From contig NZ_CP050854.1 in NCBI RefSeq assembly GCF_017569925.1, forward strand, positions 2,852,001 through 2,916,000: 64,000 nucleotides of DNA, given 5' to 3'. The notes under the pieces were generated by a model. The model was given only the letters and a program-made list of their open reading frames with translations. It had not been told where the DNA came from and did no database searches. Positions within the stretch are counted from its first letter, which is position 1. The number at the start of each line of letters is the position of its first letter. A program made the translations under genes and the position numbers. The DNA is from Brenneria izadpanahii (GTDB lineage Bacteria > Pseudomonadota > Gammaproteobacteria > Enterobacterales > Enterobacteriaceae). Below, one piece after another: positions 15,996 to 25,800 of the stretch.

Positions 15996-17927
15996 TCAGC
16001 GTTGCGCGGTGGATGTTTCAGGCTGTCGCGACCCCGCCTGACGCAGCGCGACGGACTCTTGCAGTTCGGCCAGACGGGCGAGATATTCATCGGTAAACAT
16101 GCGCATATCGGCGCCCACTTCCCGGTTCTTGGTCACCAGCCGGTTGTAGCCGAACAGCGCCGGAATGGCCACGAACAGCCCCATGGCGGTGGCGACCAGC
16201 GCGGCCGCCATACCGGGAGCGATGGCGTTGATATTGACGTCGCCCGCCATCGCGGTGCCGAGAAACACCAGGATGATGCCGAGCACCGTACCCAGCAGGC
16301 CGATATAGGGGCCGCCGGCGATAGCGTTCGATAGCGTGGACATCCGGGTGCCCAGCCGCTGGTTTTCCACCGTACGGGCCGCATCCATCGCCGCGCGGAT
16401 CGCTTCTATGCCGGCCGGCGTGATTAACCGCTCGCCGCCGTTCCGATCTTCTCTTGCCCGAACTTCCCTGACCGCGACTTGATAAAGCCGCCAGAGCGAA
16501 GAATTGCCCAACGCGCCGTTGAGTTCGGGATCGTCAACCAGCGCGTCATAACGGGTACCCGCATTGGCGAAGTGCTCGCGAAAACGCAGATTGCTGCGGA
16601 CCACCCGGCTCAGATGGCGATTTTTGTGGATCATGATGTACCAGGACTGGAACATCATCAGAATCAGGACGACGATCACCACCCAGGCGTCCACCGGAAC
16701 CGACTTGAGCAGGAAGCCTAAACCGCCGAAGCCGAAACCGGACTGCTCCTCATCCACGCCATAGGCGACCAACCGGGCATCGACGCCCTGCGCCAGCGTA
16801 TCCGCCAGCAGCAAGGAGCCGGAGCGGGCGACTTTCGACAGCCGCAGTTCATCAATCGCGCCGATAAAGGGCTGGTACTGGGGAGCTACCGGCTGGGCCT
16901 GCGTTTCCGCGGAAGCCGAACCCGCGGCATCGTCGGCATCCGCGGAAGCGGCGTCCGGCTCGCCATTGGCCTGCGTATCGGTTGAAGCCGGCGCCGCGCT
17001 CTCGCTATAACCGGCGCTGCCGGGAATGTCGCCGCCGATGGCCGTCACCGCTGCCAACGCGGGCAACGCGACGTCCAGATGGCCGATCGGACGGCCGTTA
17101 AGATAAAGATCGATACCGGCGGCCCCGGCCGTCGCCGACAGCATCTGCCACTGTCCGGCGGCGGCAAGCTGACTGGCGGCGGCCCGCTGGCCGTTGACCT
17201 CCACAAAAGGCACGCCCTGGCTCAGACCGATTAACAGCGCGTTGCCGTTATCCCGCCGGGCGTAGACCAACTGTTCGCCCTGCGCATTGTCCGGCCGGAT
17301 CCAGGCGCTGAAGGTAAAAGCGCCGCCCTGGGCAAGCGCCAGCGACTGGGTAGCGGGCAGCATCAGCGGTTCCCCGCCGGTAAACAGAGCCGCCCGGCCG
17401 ATCATGCCATCGATGACGGCGCCGGGCTGGTTCTGCGCATGATTGCCATAGGCGGTGGTATCGTGCGGCGTAACGCCGGAGGCATCGTCAAAGTGGTAAA
17501 CCAAGGTGTAATCGGGATCGAAAATCAGCTGGCCGCTGGCCGTGGACGGCGCCTTATCGTTGCCGTAGTACATCCACAGATCCTGGCGTTGCCCGCCCTC
17601 CACCGCCGGCACATCCACCCAAATCAGCGCAATGCCCAACAGGGGATCGAAGCTTTCTATCTGATGATTGAGCACGGTCTTATCATCTCCGGCGACAAAG
17701 CGCAGATCCGCGCCCTGTTCCTGCGTGCCGTCAAAGGTAAAATTACCGGTGTGAAGGCGCACCAGCACCGGCATGCGCCCGACATTTTCCGTGATGGCGG
17801 CGCCCTGCGGGGTGGCATCAATCGAAATCTGTTTGCGGTAACTCCACTCATCCTGCCACCATGCCTGCGCCGAGAGCGGCGCCAGTATGCTGATACATAT
17901 AACCAATAACGTCAGTAGGCGTTGCAT
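15996..17927 (-). CDS. exbB: ExbB/MotA/TolQ proton channel with large periplasmic domain
   Basis: From ATG 17927 (GGAG ribosome site) the protein has 643 residues. It has a signal peptide ending LSAQA, a DUF2341 domain (WWQDEWSYRKQISID; VWVDVP-type strands; LWMYYGND), a LamG/concanavalin-like domain (FTFSAWIRPDNAQGEQLVYA), an Ala/Asp-rich linker and then a standard ExbB core. The core has a membrane segment near 420-440 (AWVVIVVLILMMFQSWYIMI) and the paired C-terminal segments (YIGLLGTVLGIILVFLGTAM; AALVATAMGLFVAIPALFGY). Normal ExbB is about 240 residues, so about 400 extra periplasmic residues are fused in front. These may sense or bind a polysaccharide or the exoprotein. Confidence 0.9.
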   Translation of the reverse strand: MQRLLTLLVICISILAPLSAQAWWQDEWSYRKQISIDATPQGAAITENVGRMPVLVRLHTGNFTFDGTQEQGADLRFVAGDDKTVLNHQIESFDPLLGIALIWVDVPAVEGGQRQDLWMYYGNDKAPSTASGQLIFDPDYTLVYHFDDASGVTPHDTTAYGNHAQNQPGAVIDGMIGRAALFTGGEPLMLPATQSLALAQGGAFTFSAWIRPDNAQGEQLVYARRDNGNALLIGLSQGVPFVEVNGQRAAASQLAAAGQWQMLSATAGAAGIDLYLNGRPIGHLDVALPALAAVTAIGGDIPGSAGYSESAAPASTDTQANGEPDAASADADDAAGSASAETQAQPVAPQYQPFIGAIDELRLSKVARSGSLLLADTLAQGVDARLVAYGVDEEQSGFGFGGLGFLLKSVPVDAWVVIVVLILMMFQSWYIMIHKNRHLSRVVRSNLRFREHFANAGTRYDALVDDPELNGALGNSSLWRLYQVAVREVRAREDRNGGERLITPAGIEAIRAAMDAARTVENQRLGTRMSTLSNAIAGGPYIGLLGTVLGIILVFLGTAMAGDVNINAIAPGMAAALVATAMGLFVAIPALFGYNRLVTKNREVGADMRMFTDEYLARLAELQESVALRQAGSRQPETSTAQR

Positions 17928-17974
17928 GTTCTTACTCCGGGATCGGACTTGGGTTAAATTGGAATGTGTCGTCA

Positions 17975-19624
17975 TCAGAAATTGCTGCTTACGCTGAAAT
18001 GGAGACGCGGCGCGTACTTCTCGGTATCCGCCCCGTCCGTCAGGGGCCAGCCGAGATCCAGCCGCCCATCCAACCAGGACCAGGCGCTGGCTTTGGCTCC
18101 CACGCCCGTGCTGGCCATATTGAAACGGGATTTCTGCTCCGCCAGGGGATCGCGCAGCCATATCTTCGCGCCATCGACAAAAGCGTACAGACGCAGTTCG
18201 CTCAGCGGCGCGCCGATATAGGGCGCCAGCGACGGCGTACGTATTTCGGTGCTCCACATTACGCCGTCATCGCCCGCCTGCTCGGCGGCGAGATAACCGC
18301 GTACGCTGCTGGCGCCGCCGGCGGAAAATTGTTCGTTGGATACCAGCGGACCGGAAGCCATCTGGAAACCGCCCGTCAATGCCATCTGCCAGTCGCCGGC
18401 CAGCGTTTCCGTCACGCCGAAATCGCCTTTCAACAGCGCAAAATCCGGATCGGCCTTGTAACGTTTGTAATCGAACTCGGACTCATCGCTGCCGTAGCCA
18501 AAGAAATTACTGGTCGCCCATACCAGGCTCAGCCCCGCATTGCCCTGGCGCCGTTCGCCCAGATAGTAGCCGTTCCAGGACAGCGTCGCCGGCGCATACC
18601 TCAGCGGCACCTTATCGCCGCTCTCGCCAAACTGGACTTCTTCATCGAAGTCTTTCAGATCGACGCCCAGCGAAAACGAATGCAGCCATTCATCCGCCAG
18701 CGGCAGCGTATAGACGGCATTGATGCCGTACGAGTGGCCGCGGCCCAGCACATTGGTGCCGCCGATAGTGGCGACGTCGCTGTCCGAACGATAACCGGAG
18801 GCTCGCAGGCTCCAACGCTCGTTCAGCGGCATGGCGTAGCTGGCGGACCACACCTTGGCGTTATCGCTCTTTTCCGGCGCGGTAAAAAAGGTCAGCGACG
18901 CGCTGTGTCCCTGCTGCCAGAGGTTGGTGTTGCTTAGCGTGGCGACGGCGCGCAGTTTCTCGGTATCCGCGCTGTAATCGTTATTCAAGGTCAGGCTTCC
19001 GCCCCAGGGATTGCGATCGGTTACGTTCAGATCCACGTCCATGGTGCCGGGCACCATGCCCTCCTTCACCGTCGGCGTAACTTCTCGGCCGCCGCCGCGA
19101 TTAATAACCGTCAGCTCCGCCTGCACCTGACTGAAGTCGGGGACGCTATCCTCGGCCAGCGCCGGCACCTCATCGCGGATTTTCAGCGGCGAATGGTACT
19201 TCGCCCCCACTACCCGCACCCGGCCGACGCGGGTTTCCGTCACTTGCAGATAGACGACGCCGCCCTGAACCTGCTGTTCCGGCAGCGCCACATAAACCGA
19301 GTGATAGCCCTTATCCTGATAGACTTTTTGCAGTGCGCCCTGCGCGCCTTCCACATCGGCCAATGTCTTCTGCGGTCCGAGGAAGGGGTAGACCGCTTTT
19401 TCAATTTCGCGGTTGGTCAGCACCGTATTGCCGCGGATGATGTATTCACTGATATAGACCCTGGGCGCCGCGTCGGGATCCGGGGCCGCCGCGGAATCCT
19501 GCCGGGATGCATCGGCGTCATCCCGGCCTTGCGTCTGTTCCGCCGACGATACGGCGGGCAACGCCAGCGCCACGGCCAGGGTAAGCGGAGCCAGACGGTA
19601 TTTTTTCTTATTCACGTCACGCAC
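17975..19624 (-). CDS. TpsB outer-membrane secretion pore (ShlB/FhaC/HecB family)
   Basis: Signal peptide ending PAVSSA, then tandem POTRA domains (YIIRGNTVLTNREIEKAVYP; RVRVVGAKYHSPLKIRDEVP) and a C-terminal 16-stranded Omp85-type barrel with the VRGY motif of the pore-lining loop L6 and a terminal phenylalanine make this a full-length TpsB of 549 residues. It would recognise the TPS domain of the giant exoprotein encoded just upstream and translocate it across the outer membrane. The start is a GTG behind CGGAG. P. aeruginosa PdtB is the closest functional comparison I can offer from context. Confidence 0.93.
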   Translation of the reverse strand: MRDVNKKKYRLAPLTLAVALALPAVSSAEQTQGRDDADASRQDSAAAPDPDAAPRVYISEYIIRGNTVLTNREIEKAVYPFLGPQKTLADVEGAQGALQKVYQDKGYHSVYVALPEQQVQGGVVYLQVTETRVGRVRVVGAKYHSPLKIRDEVPALAEDSVPDFSQVQAELTVINRGGGREVTPTVKEGMVPGTMDVDLNVTDRNPWGGSLTLNNDYSADTEKLRAVATLSNTNLWQQGHSASLTFFTAPEKSDNAKVWSASYAMPLNERWSLRASGYRSDSDVATIGGTNVLGRGHSYGINAVYTLPLADEWLHSFSLGVDLKDFDEEVQFGESGDKVPLRYAPATLSWNGYYLGERRQGNAGLSLVWATSNFFGYGSDESEFDYKRYKADPDFALLKGDFGVTETLAGDWQMALTGGFQMASGPLVSNEQFSAGGASSVRGYLAAEQAGDDGVMWSTEIRTPSLAPYIGAPLSELRLYAFVDGAKIWLRDPLAEQKSRFNMASTGVGAKASAWSWLDGRLDLGWPLTDGADTEKYAPRLHFSVSSNF

Positions 19625-19831
19625 TGATGAATTCTCCGTATATGAAATCGCATCATCTTTCGCATGCGGCGCACAGCGACGATGCTTGTCACGATCAAGA
19701 CGGATAACGACGGCAAAGACCGAACCTTTGTCACCGAATATTCACAAAAATGGCAGGGGTATCGTTTGGATAAGAACGAAGATACGGGATGGATACTTAC
19801 TTTCCTTGATGAGTACGTTTCGTGAATGGCC

Positions 19832-19866
19832 GCCATTTTCATGTTACTCCGTAGCATGAAAATGGC
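19832..19866 (-). terminator. Hairpin between exoprotein and TpsB genes
   Basis: GCCATTTTCATG and CATGAAAATGGC form a perfect 12-bp stem with an 11-base loop, seven bases after the stop codon of the giant gene. No T-run follows on the minus strand. An intercistronic hairpin here could attenuate read-through or stabilise the upstream message and so set the ratio of exoprotein to pore. Confidence 0.55.
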
Positions 19867-19872
19867 TGGCGG

Positions 19873-22800
19873 TTACAGCGAGAGGTCGTTTTTTTCCTCC
19901 TGAGTCAGCAACGCGGCGGCCCGGGGGCTTAGCGGACCGGCGCCCAACACTTGGATGGCGCTGTCGGGCTGGTAATCCGGCGGGCCGTTGCGCGCGCCGT
20001 CCAGCGGCGCGTCGCCGCCCGGCTGCAGCCGCTCGTTGCCGTAGCCGAGGATCTCGACGCTGATAATGGAAGGCCGGTTACCCTGCGCCTGGCGATTGAT
20101 CTGCTCCGCCGCCTGCACTGCCGACGAGGCCGCCTGGCTGGCCGAGGTCAGCGCGCCGACGTTCACCGTTACCGCCACCGGCAGCCCGGTGGATTCCCCC
20201 TGCACCTGGATATTCTCCGCATTCACCACCCGCAGCGCCGCGATATTGACGTTGCCCGACACTCTGATGCCCGCTTCGCCGGCATCGATGGTGCCCAAGG
20301 GTGCTACCAGATCCACGTCGCCCGCCGGCACCTCCGGGATCGGGTTGAGCGTGGCGATGCCCGCGCCGGTGCTCGGCACGGTCGGCGACAGCGCCACGTT
20401 GCCCCACTGGTCGTACACCCGGCGCGGCAGGGTATAGACCAGGGTGGTTTTGCTGCCGCGGCCGGCGTTGATATCGCCCTCGTCCGACCAGGCCAGGATA
20501 TCGCCGCCGAAGGTGGTCATGATGCGGCTCTGGCCGAGCAGAATGCTGCCCAGCGAGTAGAGCTGGATATTTCCCTGCCCCTGGGTGATCAGCCCGGCGG
20601 TGGCGGGCGGCACCGCACCCTCCACGCCGTAGGTCTGCGCGCCGCCCGGCGTCAGCACCTGGATGTCGCCGCCGACGTTGGTGTGGATGCCAGCGCCGCC
20701 GTAAGCCAGCACATCGCCGCCGTAGGCGATGGATTTGCCGTCGGCATCCGCGGTCGGGAACAGCGCGGCGATGGCCTCGCGGCCGCGCAGGTAGCTGCCG
20801 AAGCGCGGGCCTTCGGCGTCATTGTACTCGCGGCCGCCCGCACGCAGCTCGGCGAAGTAGATCCGGCGGGCGAAGATGCGCTGCTGTTCGGCCGGCAGCG
20901 CCGCGAAGTAGGCTCGCGCATCCGCCGCCGCGCTTTCGCCGCCGGCGGGCGCAAAGCCGTAGCGCTCGGCCAGCCATGCGATCAGCTCGGCCTCGTAGGT
21001 TTTGGCCACCTTGCCGGGCTGGTCGGCCAGCGGCAGGCCGGAGGTCACGTCGGCCTGGTTGGCGGGGTCGAGATACAGATCGAGGAAACCGCTCCAGTCG
21101 GCGCCCTGCGTACCCAGACCGGCCTGCACCACGATGCCGGCGCCGGGGCGGCCGTCGCCGGCGAGCACCGAGCCGAGGCTGGTGATGGCGGATTCGCCGT
21201 AGATCGGTAGATTATTCAGATCCGATCCCACCTGCCCGGCCAGCAGAATATTGCGGCCAGCGGAAACCTCCAGCGTACCGGGGCCGGCGACGTTGAAGTT
21301 GGAATAGAGGATGTCGCGCCCGGCATCGACGATGGAGACATCGGTGGCGCTGCCGTGGACGAACAGATTGCCGCTGCTGGTGCCGGTAATGCCAGTTTGT
21401 AAGTTCGACGGCGTACTGGCGATTTCAGCGGGGAAACCCACCGAACCATTAAGCAGTCTGCCGGAGCGCACAATGTCGCGGCCGGCGCGCATCCACACCG
21501 GACCGGCGCCTTCATACCAGGACTGCCCGGCGCGCTGTCCATTGGTGAACGTCAGGATCTCGCCGCTGCCCAGGCCGACGATATCGCCGGTCAACGCGTA
21601 TAGCCGTACCGGCGCGACACTCTCATCGTTCGTGGCGGTGTTCGGGCCGAAGGTAAACAGCGGGAAGCGATTCGTTTCCGGCCGGATGGCATCGGCGGAC
21701 AGATTGTACGTTGTGGTCAAGGAACCACCCGAAGTAAACACGCCGAACGCGGGACTGAACGGCGTAGGCAACGCAGCAGTGTCGGCGGCGGAGACGCTGA
21801 ACACATAGCCGCCGGCGTAGATCGCGTCGCCCGCCAGCAGCGCCAGGCTGGCGTTGGCCGAGGGCGCCAACAGCAACGAATAGGCGGCGTTGTAATCGAC
21901 CGCAAGGGTGCTGCCCAGCGCCGAAGGGCCGAGATAGAGGCTGCCGCCGGGCGCCGCCGCGCTCAACTGCGCCGGCCAGACGAAGCGGCCGTCGGTGGGC
22001 GAGGTATTCCTGCCCGCGATCGGCGATGCATTGGATACATCGCCCAACTGCACGCTGGGGGTCAGATCGCCGCCGGCGGAGAACAGGTTGATGGCGGTAT
22101 TGTCCGTCCACAGCGAGAACCAGCCGTAGCCGCCGGACTGCGGCGCGCCCCCATTCTGCGCATAGGGCATGGAGACCGGCAGGGTCACCCGTCCAGGATC
22201 GCCGCTGCCGGAAACCACCAGATCGCCGCGCGTCAGCAGCGTGGCCACCGCGTCGCCCAGCATCAGCACCGGCCCGCCGGTGGCGGTAGCCAGCGAGGAG
22301 CTATAAGGATCGTAGGCGCGCGTTTCGCGGTCATCGACCTGACCAGAATGGGATTGGTAATATATCAGCGCCACGCCGCCCGCGGCGCCGGCCTGCAACG
22401 CCAAATCGCCGCGCAGGTTGGCCAGTACCCCGTTCAAGTCGAGGTTCTGCCTGCGGTAATCGGCGGCAGTGGACGCCGTGGTGTTCGGATTCGGCACCGC
22501 GCGGGCGGTCAGCCCGGGGTTGAGATCGCCGCCGACGGTCAGCGTCATATCGCCGCCGCCGGTCAGCAGGATGCTGCCGTCGGCCAGCACCCGCCCGCTG
22601 GAGGCCACCGTCAGCGCCAGCCCCTGACTGCGCGGCTGGTTGCTGGACGACGTGTCGGAGCCGCGGCGCGTCAGCAGACCCGCGTCGCCGGCCACCTGTA
22701 CCGTCAGATTGCCGCCGCCCAGGGTGCCGACGCCGGTGAAGCCGACCAGTTCCGGAATGGCGGAAACCGCAAGACCGTCGGTGCTACTCAACGCCCCCTT

Positions 22801-25800
22801 TTGTCCATTCACATGCCCAGTGCTGGATACATAGGTACCGAAGTTGATCCACCAGCTGGTGGCAATGGCGTCCACCCCGGCGGTGTCGCCGCTGCCCTGG
22901 CGCCATAGCCAGTTGCCCACATCCACGCTGCTGCGTTGCATGCGCAGATCCTCACCCTCTCTGGTCGGGTTGTAGGTCGCCAGCATATCGCCGGTGAAAT
23001 CGCCGCCGGCGCGCAGCAACAAATCGCCGCCGCCGTCCGGGTACCAGGCGGCGTAGAGGCTGCTGTCGCCGCCGTCGACCAGCGCCTCGTAGAGCGGTCC
23101 GGCCTTTTCCTCCCCTTCGGGCGTTTCGGCCGTGTTGCTGGTATTGAGGTAAGTGCCGTCGGCGGCTTTGGCTCGAGCCTGATTGAAAGCTGCCGCCTGG
23201 TCGCCCGCCAGCGAGGCGGTGGAGGCGCCCGCGGTATAGACGCCGTAGAGCGACTGCATGGCGACGTCGCCGCCGGCGATCAGATCCAGATCGCCGGTGC
23301 CGGTACGCAGCACGCTAAAGTTCTGCGCCACCGGGTAGACTGCAATAACGTCGCCGATAACAGTTTGATCGGGCGTACCGGGAATCGGCTCTTTGAGCCT
23401 GATGCACAAGCCAGGAATACTATTGCAATAACTGCTCCACTCATCCGGCACAGGCGTGCCAACCGTGAAGCTGGGATCGAAGAGCGAACCAAACTCACCC
23501 CACACATATTCCACCTTTACACACCAGCCGGCTTCGTTACATGCACTGCTCCACTCATCTGGCACAGGCGTTCCAGGTGTGAACCCAAACAACTCTCCCA
23601 TTTCATCCCAATACCACACATAACCGGGTTGTTCCGGCGTGCCCGGGATCATGGTGGTCTCTCTTTGCTTATAAAGGCTGTAATGCGTATCGGCCAACAC
23701 CAGATCGCCCTTGCCGTCCGCCCGGGTCAGGCGCGGATCGGCGGCTGCGGTATCAGCGCCGGCAACCAGCCGCAGGCTCCACGACGACGATCCCTCCGGC
23801 AGCATCTGCGCCAGCGCCCAGTTACGGGTCACTGCGCCCTCGGGGCGCAGGTTTACACTAAGCGCATCGCCCGGCAGCTTAACGTCGGTCATCGACGGGA
23901 TCAGCGCCCCCATATTCAACGTGAGACTGCCCGCCAGCAGAAGCGTGGAGCCGCCAGCGGTGTCAGGCAGCGCCACGCCCGCCGGCCAGATCATGGCCCG
24001 CAGACTGGTCGCCGCCGTCAGGCGGAACCCCGCCCCCAACGTGCTGTCGGCCGGCAGGGTCAACGCTTGCCCCAGCAATGTGCCCGCCCGGTAGCGCGTG
24101 CCGTCCGCCAGCGTCACGTCGCCGGCCAGCACGGTATTGGCCGGCAGCGTCAGCTCGGCCGCCAACTGCGCCGACGACGGTAGTACCGTGCCCGCCGCCA
24201 GCGTCGCCGCCTGCAGCGGTAGATCGTAATTGAGCACCTTGCCCACCAGAAAGCGCGTGCCCTCGGCCAGCACCACGCCGGCGCGCGGCACCACCACGTC
24301 GCCGCCGTAGCCCTGCACGCCCGGCGTCAGCACCCAACCGTCATCGTCCGGGGTAGCCGGCGGCGGCGTGAAGCCGTCATTGACGCTGCCGTAGATCGAC
24401 AGATCTCCGCCGGCGCGCACCACCAGCGCCCCCGGCTCGCCCGAGCCGGGGGCGCCGCTCTGCTGCGCATTCGGGTTGAGACTGGCGTAGCGGTAGCCCG
24501 ACAGATCCAGATCGCCGTTCACCACCAGATCGCCCGCCGTGACGATCTCGACGCCGGGACGTAAGTGGAACGCCTGCCGGTAGGTAGCGTTGTTAAGTCC
24601 GGCCAGTTTGCCGTTCAGCAGGTCGGCGTTTTGCAACGCGGCGGTGATAAAGGCGGCGCTGTCCTCATGTTTCCGGTCCAGATAATCCTGGTCGATAAGC
24701 TGCCAAGGCTGACCGCCGGCCGCTTCATCGGCGCCGGCCGGCGCATCGTCATAGCGCCGCACCGCGTTGAGGGCGATCGACTGCGCGCCCTCGATGATAT
24801 AGTTGCCGCCGGCGTCGACGGCAATGTCGCCTTCGCCATCGGCGCCCAGGCGCGGCGCATATAGCTCCAGCCGGCCGCGTGCGACGTCGTCGGCCAGCGA
24901 CGGGTCCGACTGCACCCGCGCATCATCGGTACCGTGGCGCAGATCGATGCGCGCGCCGTCAGCCAGGATCAGCGCGCCCTGGCCCGAGTTCAGCTCCACC
25001 GTCGCCCGGTTGGCGGCGTCGATCGCCTCGCCGTAGCTGTCCAGACGCAGCAGCGTGCCGTGCGCATCCAGCAGCGCATTCCCTGCCAGGGTCAGCCCCT
25101 GCCCGCCCGCCAGACGGATGCTGCCCACCCGCTCGCCGCCGGCGTCCACCGTGCCGGCCACCGTCAGATGGCCGCCATCGAGCGACACCTCAATCTGGTT
25201 GGCCTTGAGTCCGTCGCCGATGACCAGATCGTCCTGTTTCAACTGGAAGCTGCGCAGGCCGTAGACCTCGCCCTGGTTGAGCCGTTCGTTGAGCGCCGCG
25301 AATGCCGCGCTCAGCTCGCCGCCCAGCGTCTGCGCCCGCAGCGTAACGCGACCGGCCAGATAGGGCACCTCGGTGCCGCCGGCATCGTAATAGCCGCTGG
25401 CCGAACCCAGCACCGCGCCCTGCAGATCGACGGCGCCGGCTGCCTCGCCCAACGCGGTGACGGTCAGGCTGCCGGCCTGATTATACTCGGCCGACAGATC
25501 GATGGTGGAACCGGCGGACTGGCTCACATTGCCCGCCGCGCTCGTCAGGAGCGCATCGCCGCCCCAACTATACTGAGTGGCCGCCTCGTCGTCGAAGAAC
25601 GCGATGCTGCGGCCCGATAGATCGAGGTACGCGAGATCGCCTAACGCCACGTCGTCCTGCGCCGCCAGCGTCAACTTGCCGCTGGGCAGAGCTATCGTAG
25701 TATTCAGATTCAGGCTCTTGCCGGCGGTCAGCGCCCATTCGGCGCCCAGTTCGCTCATCGTCACCGTGGACGGATCGGCCGCGCCGGCGGCGGGCGCGAA

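Noticed and set aside
15069..16334. 421-codon plus-strand frame
   Set aside because: Antisense to tonB, exbD and exbB; its apparent repeats mirror the TonB proline-rich spacer.
19951..21210. 419-codon plus-strand frame (and similar ones at 22936-24183, 24934-25620)
   Set aside because: Antisense shadows of the giant exoprotein; low-complexity A/G/R/Q-rich sequence without motifs.
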